DNA from: Irineochytrium annulatum
Taxonomy: Eukaryota; Chytridiomycota; Chytridiomycetes; Chytridiales; Chytridiaceae
Reading direction: 5' to 3'
Length of the DNA stretch: 26,632 nucleotides
Assembly: GCA_027600665.1 (NCBI GenBank)
Contig: JADGJL010000291.1
Coordinates: 1-26,632, forward strand
Part shown: positions 9,149 to 22,200 of the stretch, in pieces
Position numbering within the stretch: the stretch's first letter is position 1
How the letters are laid out: every line of letters begins with the position of its first letter
The notes under the pieces: model-generated
The model's database searches: none
Seen by the model: only the letters and a program-made list of their open reading frames with translations
Told to the model about the DNA's origin: nothing
Made by a program: the position numbers and the translations under genes

Positions 9149-12100
9149 ATGGCCGCAATGCCGCACAACAAGAACGACAGCGTCCTGACGATACTCTTTG
9201 CGCTTCCATACTCGCTCGAAACGCCCATGAAACCGAGTAATATACTTCTTATCGAGGCCGTTCTCCATATGCAGAAAGCTGACCCTTCCTTTCCATCGTT
9301 AGATGACAACAGCTCCGTCCTCAGCATGGACTCTGGTGCCGAGGTGCGTGCGAGTTTTGCTGACGTGTTATCTGAAATGTCGACACGACAGCTGGCGGTC
9401 ATGCAGATTAACAACAGGAGTGACATTCTTCCCGGCGTCACACTGCAGATTAAGCGCGTGAACGTGTGGGACCCAGGTTCTCCACCCTTGGCCGGCAATC
9501 GACTTATCACGTTCATTTTTCATCAGCTCTCCTGGACGAGACGGACAATGCAAACTCGGCCGGTTACGCGATGTCAAGCCTCAATGACGCCTTGGCGTCA
9601 AGCTCCGTGGCCGCTGTCTTCGGCGAGTACTACTCTAAGTCGTCCATCTTTACGGCCGAGACAGCGGGTCACTACAGGAAACCCTTTTGCGGGGTAAGCC
9701 AGGGAACGGTCTCGCTTGCTGACAAGGTAACTTTGTTTATTTTCGCTGGCGATAGTAATCTAACGCGTCACACAATCGCTGGTGATTCCAGGAGAACTAC
9801 CCTTATTTCTTCCGGCTGCAGAACACCAAGGGGAGTGGTAGGCACGTGCTCCAGCTCCTTAGGCAGTGGAATGTCCACCGCATCGCGGTTCTCTCGGCGA
9901 CTGACACTCTCAGCGCGTCAGGTGAGTTACGTCCCTCGGACTCGTGCATATTAGAACCACTCTGAGATATATGCTAGTCGCGGACGATACATCCTCTTAT
10001 TTGGAGGCGCATGGAATCTCCGTGACGAATATACAGATCTCAACCGCCATGCAGTCCAATAAAGACTTTTCGTACCCTTTAAGTTTGATAAAGGCAAGTC
10101 TTTTTGGCATTTGGTTCTATGTTGGCTAATTCCGCAATCAGTCATATGATCTGCACTATATCTATGTCTCCGCTATTACGTGAGTATTCTCCACATTCAA
10201 TGTCTTTCCGGGTAATAAAGCATGGACTTCCCCCAGAAATCTCCTCGCATCCTTCTACGCCTACACGTCCAAAACGGACATGATCGGCCCCGAGTACGTG
10301 TACATGATTTGGAACCCGCCCTTCGAAGACGTCTTGCAAGGTGAGGGCCTCCACTTGCGCTGTGTTTTAAAAAAACCGCTTTTGTCCTCTAGTCTCGGAC
10401 GAGCTCGGAAATGCCCTTGCGGGCGTGCAGTACATTACCACTGACACGCTTCCGCTGAACTATTCGACGTTCGTCACCTTTAATGACACGTGGACAGCCT
10501 TGAATGCGGTGAATCCGCAGAAGTATGAGATTACAGGTTAGCCAACCGCACCCTCTCCGTACTCTAACAAAGCCTTTACGTGACCCTATAGACGGCGGCC
10601 CTGCTGGTTACTCAACCAGCTCGTATGACTGCATCAACTTGATCGCATACGGCTTAGACCAGCTTCTCAAGTCGGACCCTAGTCTAAAGCCCGAAATGAT
10701 TGCGGACGGCACTTTGGCTGCGAACCTTACTTACAAGGCATTCCAGAATACAGGTATGAGTGTTCGGGTTTACAATGCCACTAAGCGCTGTGTCAGGCTA
10801 TCACGGCATTGTGTGGGACCCGGTGATGCTGAACGAGGTGTGTTCTTATTTTCCTTGCTCAATTTTTTCCTGTTGACAAGCAGAACGGCTAAATAAGTTT
10901 TTCCTCTTTTTTGTGCAGTACGGTATGCCTTCATCACTCTTCGCCGTTGTGATAGACGATAACACAAAACTTGCTGATATGCAGGGGACCTGGAGATTGG
11001 CTATCTGTTTTTCAGTTTTAACAACTCAAACTGGAAGCACTTCGATTATTGGGATCGGACCTTTGCGTTCGGGAGCACGAACGTCGATGCCAGTGTGTAC
11101 ACTCCACTCAGCCAGGCTAATTTCTACAACGGTATGTTTAATATACACCGAATGCTCTGGGCAAGCCGATAACATCATTCAGGTTCCACTGTACCCCCGG
11201 CGGACGCAACGGTTTTGTACGGTTAGTATTTACCGAAAAGGATCGAGCGATAAACTCATATAAACCGGCAATACCTAGAGACGATCCCAATTGTTTCCGA
11301 CAGCCCGCTCTCCTTCGTCCTCTGGGCCATCATGGGTCTGGGCCTCCTCGCGAGTCTTGTCACGTTAGGTTACGTGAACACGAGGCGCGCTCTGCCCGTC
11401 GGCGACAAGGTCTTCTCAACCCTCTGTCTAGTCGGTTGCTCCATAGGGCTCCTGTCGATCCCAACGCACATCGGGAGGGTCGCCGTCGGACCGTGCGCGC
11501 TGGGGATGTCCCTGCCTTTCATCGGCTTTGGTTTTCTCTTTGGGTGAGCATGTATGGTTCGGCCATCGCGTGACAATGTCCAACTTTTTTTCGTCAAATT
11601 TAGCGCCATCTTGGTTAAAAGCGGATTTGTTGCCAAGAGTTTAAAGAACACTTACCAACGGGAGCGAGGGGTCCCTTGGGCTAAGGTTTTGGCGGTTTCT
11701 GTACTCCTTGCCGCCGCCAACGGACTATTGGTATTTGGCACCCATAGACTGTCTGGCGTTACGGCCGGCCAAGTGTTCTCGGACGCCACCCACTACAGCT
11801 ACGTAGGTTTCCCCACCGATGATGCGTATGCTAAAGCTCGGTTTAAAAAAAGGCATGTGGATGGGCCGACGGCGGAGCGAAAGGGATGAAGCCCCTAGCG
11901 GCGATTATTGCGATTGATACGGCGGTATTGCTGGTGTGCGTGAGGAACTGCCACAGGAACTCTAAGGCAATGGAGCTCCAGCGGCTGGATTCATTCTGCA
12001 AATTGTGCGTGGCCGCCATTGTCACACTTGCACTGGTATTTGGCGCGAGCACGGTGAAAATTGCTATTATGGTTAGTGGCTGCGCCTGGGGAGTGTTACA

Positions 12101-13008
12101 TAGCAGAAGGATTGATTACAAGTTTAGGTATTCATACTATGGGCTATCTGCCTCTGCTGCATCGCAATGATAGCCTTCCAGCCGCTCCCGTCGAAGTCCG
12201 ATCATCATACTAAATCCGTCGGCAGTAGGTCGGAGGGCGCGCTCGCCAGAATGATTGAGTCCGTGAACAACGAAGATGTGCCCGACATGCCTAACGCAAA
12301 GGAAAAGAAGGTTAATAAGAACGCCTTCCACAGCGCGAACCTCGGCAAGGTCCGCTTTCAGTACAGAGCGTTCATGGGTTGGTCGAAGCCCAGAAAGGCG
12401 GCTATCGTGTACTTCGAGCATCCCGTTAAGTCGAGATCGTGCTTGACGTTCGTTTCTGTAAGTTTCTTTTCGCCGATTATAAGTGGGCACCTAATCCTTT
12501 TCGCGCTCAGCTCGAAACGCCGATCGGGAAGCCGATGACATTCAACCTGAACTCGCTCCTGTCGGACGAGAACGACCAAGGTCGCCACATGCGCAAACAG
12601 CTGATGTCGGCCAACAACCTGACGACGGAGAAAAGCGAGCAACCTACAGCCGACGGCGACGAGGCCCAGGGCGAGATGGTGTTCACGGTCGACGCGGTCA
12701 AGTCGACCAGCAGTAAATCTGCCCCCGACCTCAAGTCGCCCAGCAGTAAATCCTTGCCTGACCTTGAGAGCGGGACTGGGTTGGTTCACGTGCACGACAG
12801 CGATCGCAAAAACGGTGGTCATCATCACGGACGGTGCGTGAATGTATCGACGCCGAAGGTGGAGATCAAGATTATGTGCACGAGCTCGGGGCAGTTCGTG
12901 CATTTGGAGAAGGTGTTGGCGGAGGTTGCGAAGAGGAACGGGAAGAGCAAAAAAGTGGACAAGGCCAAGAACAACTTCATCTCAGCGAAGATGTTGCCTC
13001 AGGCATAG
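9149..13008 (+). CDS. Class C (GABA-B-like) G protein-coupled receptor
   Basis: There are 17 exons: 9149-9476, 9527-9726, 9792-9921, 9978-10093, 10142-10179, 10237-10340, 10393-10536, 10592-10753, 10797-10837, 10919-10922, 10985-11131, 11183-11221, 11279-11543, 11604-11802, 11853-12071, 12128-12457 and 12511-13008. They total 2964 nt, or 987 residues. Residues 1-470 form a periplasmic-binding-protein-like (ANF receptor) ectodomain: ILFALPYS near the start, YPYFFRLQ, ASFYAYTSKTDMIGPEYVYM, GYHGIVWDPVMLNEYGD. Seven membrane helices span about 495-731. The class C disulphide pair is present: VGPC before helix 3 (C557) and YSYAC in loop 2 (C641), the latter restored by splicing. GAILVKSGFVAKSL follows helix 3. 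A 256-residue Ser/Lys-rich cytoplasmic tail contains a tandem repeat. It is inferred to sit in the plasma membrane and sense an amino-acid-like ligand; the ligand is unknown. The N-terminus from 9149 lacks a signal peptide, so an upstream exon is likely. Confidence 0.88.
10094..10141 (+). other. GC-AG intron in the GPCR gene
   Basis: This 48-nt intron begins AAG|GCAAGT and ends CAATCAG. AAG|GCAAGT is the strong consensus of GC-AG introns. No GT donor in the vicinity gives an open frame of acceptable intron length, and the splice joins YPLSLIK to SYDLHYIYVSAIT within the ligand-binding domain. Confidence 0.7.
10919..10922 (+). other. Four-nucleotide microexon of the GPCR gene
   Basis: The bases TACG sit between an acceptor (TTTTTTGTGCAG, ending 10918) and a donor (GTATGC, from 10923). 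Including them gives N-E-Y-G-D-L-E-I-G-Y, the family pattern near the end of the ANF domain. Skipping them joins GAG to GGGACC and shifts the downstream frame into stops. Retaining the following intron also breaks the frame. Confidence 0.65.
12700..12765 (+). repeat. Tandem 11-residue repeat in GPCR tail
   Basis: Two adjacent copies of 33 nt encode KSTSSKSAPDL and KSPSSKSLPDL. Each holds Ser-rich sites that could be phosphorylated. The nucleotide copies are similar but not identical. Confidence 0.75.
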
Positions 13009-13255
13009 AGGTCGCGTAAAGGACTTTGGCATAAGCGTAATTGATAAATAGACCTGAACTATAGAGCCCAGAGGCTTTGTGTCACAGTCGTCTCCAAGAA
13101 AAAGCGGTAGCAGAACGAAGACTTCAACCCAATCGCAGGTCGGCCCAGGTGCGAGGACCTCGCCGGACGCCGATCCTCATAGAGACCCGCCGTTGCCGAC
13201 CGCCGTCCTCGTTCTCCGACCTTCCCCAGCCGGATAAGTCCTGAGGCGCCAGGCC
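13009..13255. promoter_or_regulatory. Compact spacer between GPCR and neurofibromin genes
   Basis: These 247 bases hold the 3' end of the GPCR transcript (AT-rich, around 13030-13065) and the upstream region and 5' UTR of the neurofibromin gene, which is GC-rich from 13130 on. No specific site is recognised. Confidence 0.4.
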
Positions 13256-16200
13256 ATGAATCCCAATCCGAACGGGTTCGTGCCTTTGGCCGGCGCGGGA
13301 CCAAGCCCTGGACAGCAGCCCCTCGCGGATCGCTCGCCAGTTCCCGTGAGGGCCGCCCTCGCCGGCGTCCTTGGCGACTCCTCGCCGGGCCATCATCAGA
13401 ACTACAACCCGCAACAGCCGCTCACACAACTTCATCTCCACCAACGCACCCCTCCGCCGGCTTCGTCCATGCAGGTGCCTCCGAACCCGCATGATCCGAC
13501 TCAGGGAGGCAGCCCGTACCAGCCGGCCTTCCTAGCCCACCCTTACAGCCCTCAGCAGCAGCAGGCTCAGCTGCACCGGGATCTGTCGGCCACGTCATCG
13601 GCCTCTGCTGCCACGAGCTCCAGCAACTCGCCCAGTGGGGCGCCTTCCGGCACGCCGTCGTCGGCATCGACGCCAATGCCGATCTCTATTGCTCCGATCG
13701 CGTCGTTGGCGGGTGGAAATGGGAATGGTGCCGGGAATGGTGGGAATGGAGGACACAGTTTGATGCCGCCTGCGTCCGCGTCGCCGTCTTTTGGGGTGCA
13801 CGTGTCGGTATCGACGAACCAGGCGATTGCGCTGGCGGATTCTCGAGTTTTGCAGTCGCTGATCATGAGGATTGTGGATAAGGTCGGTGTCGTCCTTGCT
13901 AGGTCTCGTCAATCATAGGATTGAGTAAGCTAATGCGATATAATAGCTTCCGATCAAATCCGGTATCCCCTTGTCACTTCTTGAGCAGGACGACGGCATG
14001 AACCAAAGCGTTATCTCGTTGATTACGCTGGCCCAATGGCGGCTGGGTGACATAATGGTTATGCTGCTTAAAGCGCTTGATTCGATTGCCAATTCTGCCA
14101 TGCAGAAACAGCAGATGTCTCAGGTTTGTATAATCTGACAGACTTTATCGGGACGGCGCTGACATTGATGAACAATAGGAGGATCCGTATGCTTCCGTCG
14201 ACATCGTTCAGTCTCAGCTCTTTGTCCTACGTTTGATGGCAACGTGTATGGCCCTCCACTGGAAGCGCCAACGCGACAGCCTGAGTCCTTTCGGCGAACG
14301 CGCGGCGAAACGGAGAATCCCTAGCGTCCTTGGCAGCTCTGGCGGCGGCGCCGGCGCCAACTCGAACATCTCCCATGCCCCCGTCACACTTTCTCCCCGC
14401 CCCGTAAAAGCGCAAAGCTCATTTGACCTCACCTCTCTCAGGGGATCCTCCGCGTCTCCTGCTCTGGAAGGCCGCAATGCTCTCGGGACTCCACCTCAGC
14501 CAAATGCGTCGGCTATTACCGCGGCGAGCCTCATGGGGGTCTCGTCGGGGCCGCAGCCAATCTTTATGGACCCGCCAGCGCTAGAGGAACACCTGGCAAA
14601 GCAGGTTCTGACGGCGGTGTCGCGGTACTTCTTCACCTCCTCGGCCGCCATCAACGCCGACACGATTTCACACTCCTTCTTGTCCGAGTTTACGTCCCTC
14701 AACCCACTGGGCCTCGCGACGCCCAACTCGAACATTGCGGCATTTTTCATGACGGAGGAAGCGACGAAGGAGAGGCTCTTCGCGACTCCCGTTGCCAGCC
14801 CGGACTATATGGTTGAGCTGCAGAGGGCGGCGGGGAGGGTGCTATTCTTCCTCTCAAGCTCGAATTGGTTCATAGTGTTTAACAGAATCAAGGCGAAGCT
14901 GCAGATGTTGGGGCAGAGGGGAGGGGATGAGAACGCGTTGGATTTAACGGAGCTGCGGTTTATTGAGTGGTCGAACTTCGATCGGAGCAGGCTGACCTTA
15001 ATGCTCTCAGGTAACTTCGACATCCGAAGATATAGGCTGGATTTTTAACGCAGTTACTTTGTGCAGAGGTCAACCCGGCGATTAAGACCTACCCAAAGAA
15101 CGCCCAATTCCTACTTGCAATTGTTTTGCGGCGGGGTATCTGGAACTGGATCGAGACGCACCCCTTGGAGTTCGGTGTTCTGTACAGCAGCCAAAAGCGC
15201 CTCGAGGGTACATTCTGAAGCCCTTTGCGTCTTGATTCAACTAATTTTAAAATTGCAGGCGGACCGGACAGTCTCTTTGATAATTTGACGAGCATTTCGG
15301 AGATGTCCTCTCGCAAAAAGGCGATCTTCTGGCCGACGCAAATGATGCTCTTGATCCTCTGCCCGGACATCCTTCACGCTATGACATCTAAAAACGATAA
15401 GGAAGTATCACCTGCAGGCACAAAGATGATTGTGCCCACCAACGTCGTGTCAAAAAAGCAGTCTTGGTTGGACTCGGTCCGGAGAGGGTTGAAGCAGAAG
15501 CGGGGGGAGGTTGCGTTGTTATGCCTTGTGGACGTTTGCAAGGCGAGCACTTTCTTGAATAAGGTGGACGGGAGCCCCCTAAGGTTTTTGGTGCCAAACA
15601 TCGAGGCAGAGGTCAAGGTTGGTTTGCGGTGAGTTTTGGGAAAGGAAGTTCTAATTCGTCGATTTTTAGGAGAAACTCTTCGCTCCTATTCTGTCGATGA
15701 ACTACTCGATCGACGACATTGAGATCGATATGAAGATGTCCACTGACTGTGCAACGGCGCTCTACCGCCTTAATGCATGGAACCAGCTGAAAACTCTAAA
15801 TGTCGGCCTAACCGACCCCGCCGCACCGCTTATCTACAAAGCCATTTTGATTAGGGGTTGTTTAGATATTGTTTCAGAGGAGAACGCGTTGCCCTGGAAC
15901 CCGATGATTGACGCGAGCCTTGCAGCACCTATTCGCCAGTTGTTCTCGGTGGGTGCATTTGGTTTGTGGAAGGTGGAATTATACTGAGGAGCATTGGTAC
16001 ATATAGGCCAGCATTGTACGTGGGGACCCTCGGGTGGAGACGGTAAAGCGGAATTTAAGGAAGGCGATCACAATCGTCGACGAAGGCATGGATAAGATCG
16101 AGATAGTAATCAGCATTCTCAAAATTTGGAGCCGGTGTCCGGTCTTGATAATTGCGGTTCGTTCACGTCGTTTTCCTGCGCTAGGGTTTGTATGTTGAAT

Positions 16201-19200
16201 AATTTACAGAAGGACGCGTCGATCATTGGGATGGAGGAGCTCCGTTCGGTTGTGAATGGCATCTGCAGTGCCGTTGTTGACCCGAACGAATCCATTCGGA
16301 CGCACGCGGCGGAGTGTATTCGCGCGCTAATGAACGCCGACGCCATTCCATACTGGGATGGGACGACGCCCGATTGGGCGAGTCCGGTGCCTGGTCGGCC
16401 CTCGGAGTCCTCGATGTACGTATTCCTCCGGACCTCAAGTCAAATCCTCGTTATGCTCTCGCGGAGCCTCGTCAACCAGGAGCAGATCCAGGAAGGCGCT
16501 AATGCGCCTGTCTCGCAGCGGGTGAAGATGACGCTGTGCCTGCTCCGGGACCTCCTGCAGATGCGGAATGCCTACCTTAGCGCTCGAAGGGCAGTCGCTG
16601 CGGTTGGGATTACCAGTGCCGAACGATCTGCGGCGACTGCGTCCATGGAGGTCTCCCTCTTAGTCTTACTCTGCTCTGCGGACACCGAGATCACGACCAT
16701 GGCCATCTCCTGCATTGGCTACCTTATCGACGAAGCCGACCTCGTCGGCGAGACCTCCCTGGCGGCCGCCATGCCTGCAGCACACCCGGACCTCGAGTAC
16801 GAAAGCGACCCGAACGCCGAAATCATCACCGTTCAGAGCCCAACGGTCGGACACGGTACCCTCGTGAATCCCGTAGCTGGCACGAACTCGCCTTTGAACT
16901 TCCCGGGCGGAGCAAACGGTGTCGTTCAGGCCGCCACGTCCCCAGCCATGACACCCGTTTCGGCCCCCAGCGCGTTACACTTCCACAACCCGCTTCTCCA
17001 GCTTGAGGGCGGCCTTTTGCCGCAGCCATCCTCCATTATCGAGAATCTCGCAGTGTATCGGGAGCTGCGGACGCTTTACGTTCAAGGTAGCGTCGTGACT
17101 GGGCAGAAGGCCCTGCAGAAGAGGATCAGGAAAGTTTTGAGGAAGTCGGAGAGACCCACGGCGGGAAACATGGGGGCATGGGAGCAGATTTACAAGAGGT
17201 GGAGGTCGCTCAGCACCGCGCTTGGCACGAAGAACGGCGTAGTTAGCGGCTTAGGGGGAAGTGCCGTTGTGGCCGAGACGTTTGAGGATAAGGGGGACTG
17301 GCAGAACTACACCGGGTTCTTGTGCGCTCTTGGCGGAGTCTGCTTGCAGGCGTCGGATATCTTTGACGAGCAGGTCAGGAAGGAAACCCAGCAGCTCGGC
17401 ATTCGGGATGAGAATTTTTCGATGGACGAACTGGACAACTACGCCTCTGGCGCTGGCCACCTTGGATCCTACGCGAACGTCCGTGCGATCGTGGAGAAGT
17501 TCATCACCGAGTTAATTAATCTGCTTGTGTGTGACAACGTTGTCGTTCGCGAAGCCGTGAAAGAGTTCTTGGGCAACGAGCTAAACCACCGGCTCTTCGA
17601 CGCTCTCCTTGCCCACTATGAGAACATTGTCACGCGTTTCCTGACGACACCTGAGCAGGTCTCGGTTGATCGGAACATCCTCTTCGTCGAAAGCGCCATT
17701 TCGGTGTTAAAGATGATCCTTGAGCGGACGGCGGACCCGACTGATCAGAGTTCGATGCTGATGGAACTTCCCGGGGATGTCGACGTCGGCTCACTCGTGA
17801 TCAGCTTCTTTAAGTTTCTGAATAGGCTCAGCCTCTTCTACGCCGTCCCTCCTCACATTGCCATGAGGATTAAGGTCAAGATGTGCCAGCTCGTCGAGGT
17901 GGTCATTGCGAAAAGGGAGTTCATTGCTTTGAGGCAAGACATTCGGGTTAGGAATATGCTGATGGAAGCTTTGCTGGACTGGAACTCGGTGGGTGGTTGT
18001 TTCTTCGTATCTCTTAGAATTTCCGACTAATCACAATCAATAGGGAGTTCAAGAGTTGGAGGTCTACAAGGACCCGGACGCGAAGAACCATAAGTTGTTT
18101 ATGGATCTCGACCTCGGCAGTATGAAGGCGATGGTTGCGGTTTTGAATGGCTTACCACTCCAACCGAGCAGCGAGATGATAACAACGGTGTCTTTAAACG
18201 CTCAACAAACCTCTGCAACAGTAACCGAAGATTTCGACGGCTATGATGCCGCAAAGGAAGCAAAAGATCGACTTTTCCGAAAGTACCTTGAGTTTTTCCT
18301 GAGAGCTCTTGAGAAGTTTAAAGCGCTTGAGGAGCACTTTTTCGCGAAGCAGGAACTGGCGACAAGGACGAATAGTGTAGCGGGCACTTCCCTTGCGGGG
18401 TCAGCATCATCGGAGCCGAGTTTGGTGATGTCAAGCAAGGCGAAGGAGGCCCTTGTATACCTGAACAATCTGAAGGACTATACTATCCTCGCACTCTCCA
18501 ACCTTCTTGCGGCGAACATCGATATCGGCCTCAAATTCTCGCTTTCGATGGGCTACCACTACGATCTGAAGATGAGGGCGGCGTTTATGCAGGTTTTGGT
18601 CAACCTGCTCGACTCCGGCGCTGCTGAGCAATTCGCAAGCCTTGGGGAGGAGGGAGTCGTTCTGCGTGCTCGATACGAAAAAATGTTGGAGATGGTTGTC
18701 AGCCACGATCTTAGCGTTGTTCTCGCCCTCGCGGAAGCAGACACCGAGGACGTCGCCGGCACCTTACTCGCAGTATTTGAGGCGAAGGGACAGAGCGAGA
18801 GGCTCATTACCGCGCTGCTAGAACAGGAGGTTGCGAGAACTGGTATGAAAAGCCTATTGGATTTGTGGTATAGGTTATCTCATATATTATTTGCAGAGTA
18901 CGCATACGATCTTCTTCGGCGAAATTCCGTAACGTCCCGCCTGTTGACTCATCTTGCCCGCTCCCGTGGCCGTGATTATATCGTCGATACTTTGCGTCCC
19001 GTTATCCAAGAATTACTTGCCTTTAACCCGACGCTCACTTTTGAGATTGACCCCGTTAAGATGACAGAACGGGACGACGCCACTATCAATATGAGGAACC
19101 TTAAGATGCTCATTCGAAAGCTCCTTGACTCGATTACGAACCACACGGATCGCTTCCCGGACTCGTTGCGAAGCGTGTGCCACTCGATCTCGACTATTGC

Positions 19201-22200
19201 TGGGCGGAAATTCCCTGAAGCTAGGGTAACGTCGATCGGGGCATTCGTCTTCCTTCGCTTCATCTGCCCTGCAATTGTGGCGCCGGAGAGCCACGACGTC
19301 GTTCCGATGTTTTCTAGCAAAGATATCCGGAGGGGTCTTGTTTTGGCGGCAAAGGTTGTCCAAAATCTAGCAAACAACGTGCTCTTTGGGACTAAGGAAA
19401 AGTTTATGGAGGATCTCAACGACTCGCTGAGGAAGAACATCGGGAGGGTGCACGCATTCTTGCGTAACATTTCGGTAAGGCATCGGTACGGAGTTTTCTT
19501 TGCTCATATCTTGTAATAGACCTTGCCCGAGTTGCCGACGGGATCCCCCCTTCACATCGAGATCAACGCGACTGGTGCTAACTCGGGCGCTGACGTTTCG
19601 GAATACGATCTAATGAGGCTGCATCGGCTGCTTGCGTTGAACTTGGATCGTATCGAGGCCTCTAACGAGTTTGCCATCGGTGTTCCCGGCCGGTCGGATG
19701 AGAACACGGCTCTACGGAAGCGCCGCTTCCGCGAGCTTTCGACCCTCATTGCGCAACTTGGGCCTGCACCCGAGATGGCTAGGTTGCGGCAAGCTTTGAT
19801 TTCTAAAGAGAGCCATGGCAAAGGCAGGAGGATGTCGTGGCTATTCACTTCCAGCGCTACGGACTCAGCGCAGGCACTGACCGAGTTCATGACGAGGGTC
19901 CAGCAGCGGTCAGGAAGCGACAAAGCGTTGGAGGTGTTACGGGAGAGAAACATTTTCTTTGCAAGCGGCAGGTCAAAGGTTCGTTGTTTGTAACCTCCTT
20001 TTTTGTTGACCCTTACTCTCTATAGGACCGAATACCGGTGCTGTACTTCATCGCTCGAAAGGTGCAGCCTGACTCAATCGATATGGACCTTGTTCTATTT
20101 CATATGCTGACGGTTGCTCAAGCAATGGGCAACCAGCCGTTTGATCTTGTCGTAGATGTGACGCACTTCAATGTCGAGAATCAATGGGACCTGGAGTATA
20201 TCAGCAAGCTCAACGAGTTGATCCCGACGGCATTCAAGACGAACTTAAAGACTCTCATCGTGTACTCGTGCAATTCGATCTTTCTGAAGTATTTCACTAC
20301 GTTCCTCGGAGTTACGGAAATCTCGGTGCAGGCCAAGATACTTTTCGTGAGCACTATCACGGAAATTTTAAACCACATTCCGTCCACCGATCTTGCCTTA
20401 CCCGAGTCGACGCTTGCAGTGGAAAGGGACGTTACCGCCGTTTTCTCCCCGGTTAATCGAATCACCGAAAACCGACAGCAGATGCCCGTTATCCTCAAAG
20501 TCGGCCCGGAGTCACTGCACTTGACCTGGGTAGATAGGTTTGAGATCCTCGGATCAAATGCATGCATTACCGACATTTTCCGGTTCTCCGAGGTCGAGGA
20601 GGTCATTTCGGTCGGAGAGGATGGCGAGTTCTTGATTAAACACATTGATCGCAGCAACGGGTCGTCCTTTCTTGGCGTGAGCGGCGGAGGCGCGGTTTCT
20701 AGCACTTTATCGACCATGGTATTCCGGAGCCCGAAGCGGGATGGCATCATCACTGCCGTCCGGATGGCGAAATCGCGGTTCAGGAAGTCGCGGCCTCAAA
20801 ACGTCGTGTCCGACAGCAAGAATCTGCGGGCCGCGGACGTGCCCGGCACCCTGCTGAATATGGCCATGCTTAACCTTGGGACGATGGATCCCTATCTGAG
20901 GCTGATGTCGTACAACTTGCTCGACTCCGTCGGCCGTGGATTCTCCTTTGACATCGGAAATCAACTTCTTAGCGCTAAAGGTGTGTAAATGGTTTCGCAA
21001 TCTGCTTGAAATCTTGCTAACCTTTTGCCGCACAACCAGGCCTTTGCATTCCTGCGAATAATCAAAGCTTTGTGCTGTCTGTCAGTACACACCTTGCGGC
21101 AACACATCCCGAACTCACTGTTGAGTTTCTCATCGAGGCTATCCACGGGCTTAGGAGGTCGACGAAAGAGTTGAAATTATTCTGCCTTGAGTACATGTAT
21201 CCGTGGTTGCCAAACTTAGAGACCTTTACCAACACGTCTCGTACTCGGGGCCCCTCCGTGGCTCCGCTGCCATCTACGCCGGACGTAGGCATGTCGGATG
21301 ACTCACAGATCCCGGCCTTATCTGCTAAGATGGTTGGCTTGATGAAACTCTTCATTGAAATGACGGTGAAGGAGGTCGAGGTAAGATCACCATTTCTCAA
21401 TTATGATTAATCCGATTTTAAAGGTGTTCGCTGTGATACAATCGAAAATTTGGACTCCTCTAGCGAAAGTCAACGGAGCGTTGCCTCTCATATTGAACGC
21501 GTTTTTCCAAACCGCAGTGGAGGCTGGGCTGGGCTCCTCTGAGGTTGAAATTCTTGCGAACACGATGGCAACGCTAGCTTCCGTCGATCTTCGCCAGGTT
21601 TCCCGCAGACTCATTGACCGGACCTTGTCCGCGATAACAAGCTCCGTTGGCCTCAGTACTTCATCAACCGACCTGGAGCCGTCCCCATCTTTGACAAAGC
21701 GCTCACAATGGTCCGAAATTGCTGTCCTTGTCAGATTCCTCTTAATGCTCAGCTTTCACGACAAACTGGACGTGAGGACATTCTTGCCAAATCTGTGTCA
21801 GATCATTGTTCTGCTTGTCGGGCTCGGCCGGCCCCTTATCCGCGCTTCAGTACATGGAATCACCATCAACCTGGTGCATAGCCTCTGTACGTTGCAGGAG
21901 GCCGATCCCGCAACACTACAGGGTCTTCGAGTCGTGCTTGCGGAGCTGTCAGATCCGAAAGTGTGCCTTCTATTCGGAGTAGGCGGGTCGCTGGTTCACG
22001 AGCGAGCGGGTATGCTGGCTGGCAGAATTGCCGGCGGCTGGTCACCTAGCACGAGTAACTCTGCGTTCCAATTTGCAAGTGATGCGCTCGGAGGTGATGT
22101 CTTGCATGAGATCTCGCTAGCAAACCTAGAGTCTGTGGTCAACTTGCTGCTGCAGGTGGTGGCGGCGGCTGATACCAGTAAGTTCTTGATTGCGTTTTTC

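Noticed and set aside
15618..15669. Stronger-looking donor GTGAGT at 15629 in the neurofibromin gene
   Set aside because: Its phase (2) does not match the acceptor at 15669 (phase 0); the weaker GTTGGT at 15618 keeps the frame.
16126..16209. Apparent in-frame start (MEPVSGLDN) for a separate gene beginning at 16126
   Set aside because: These bases are mostly intron 16142-16209 of the neurofibromin gene; splicing gives ILKIWSRCP-KDASIIGMEEL, which continues the homology.
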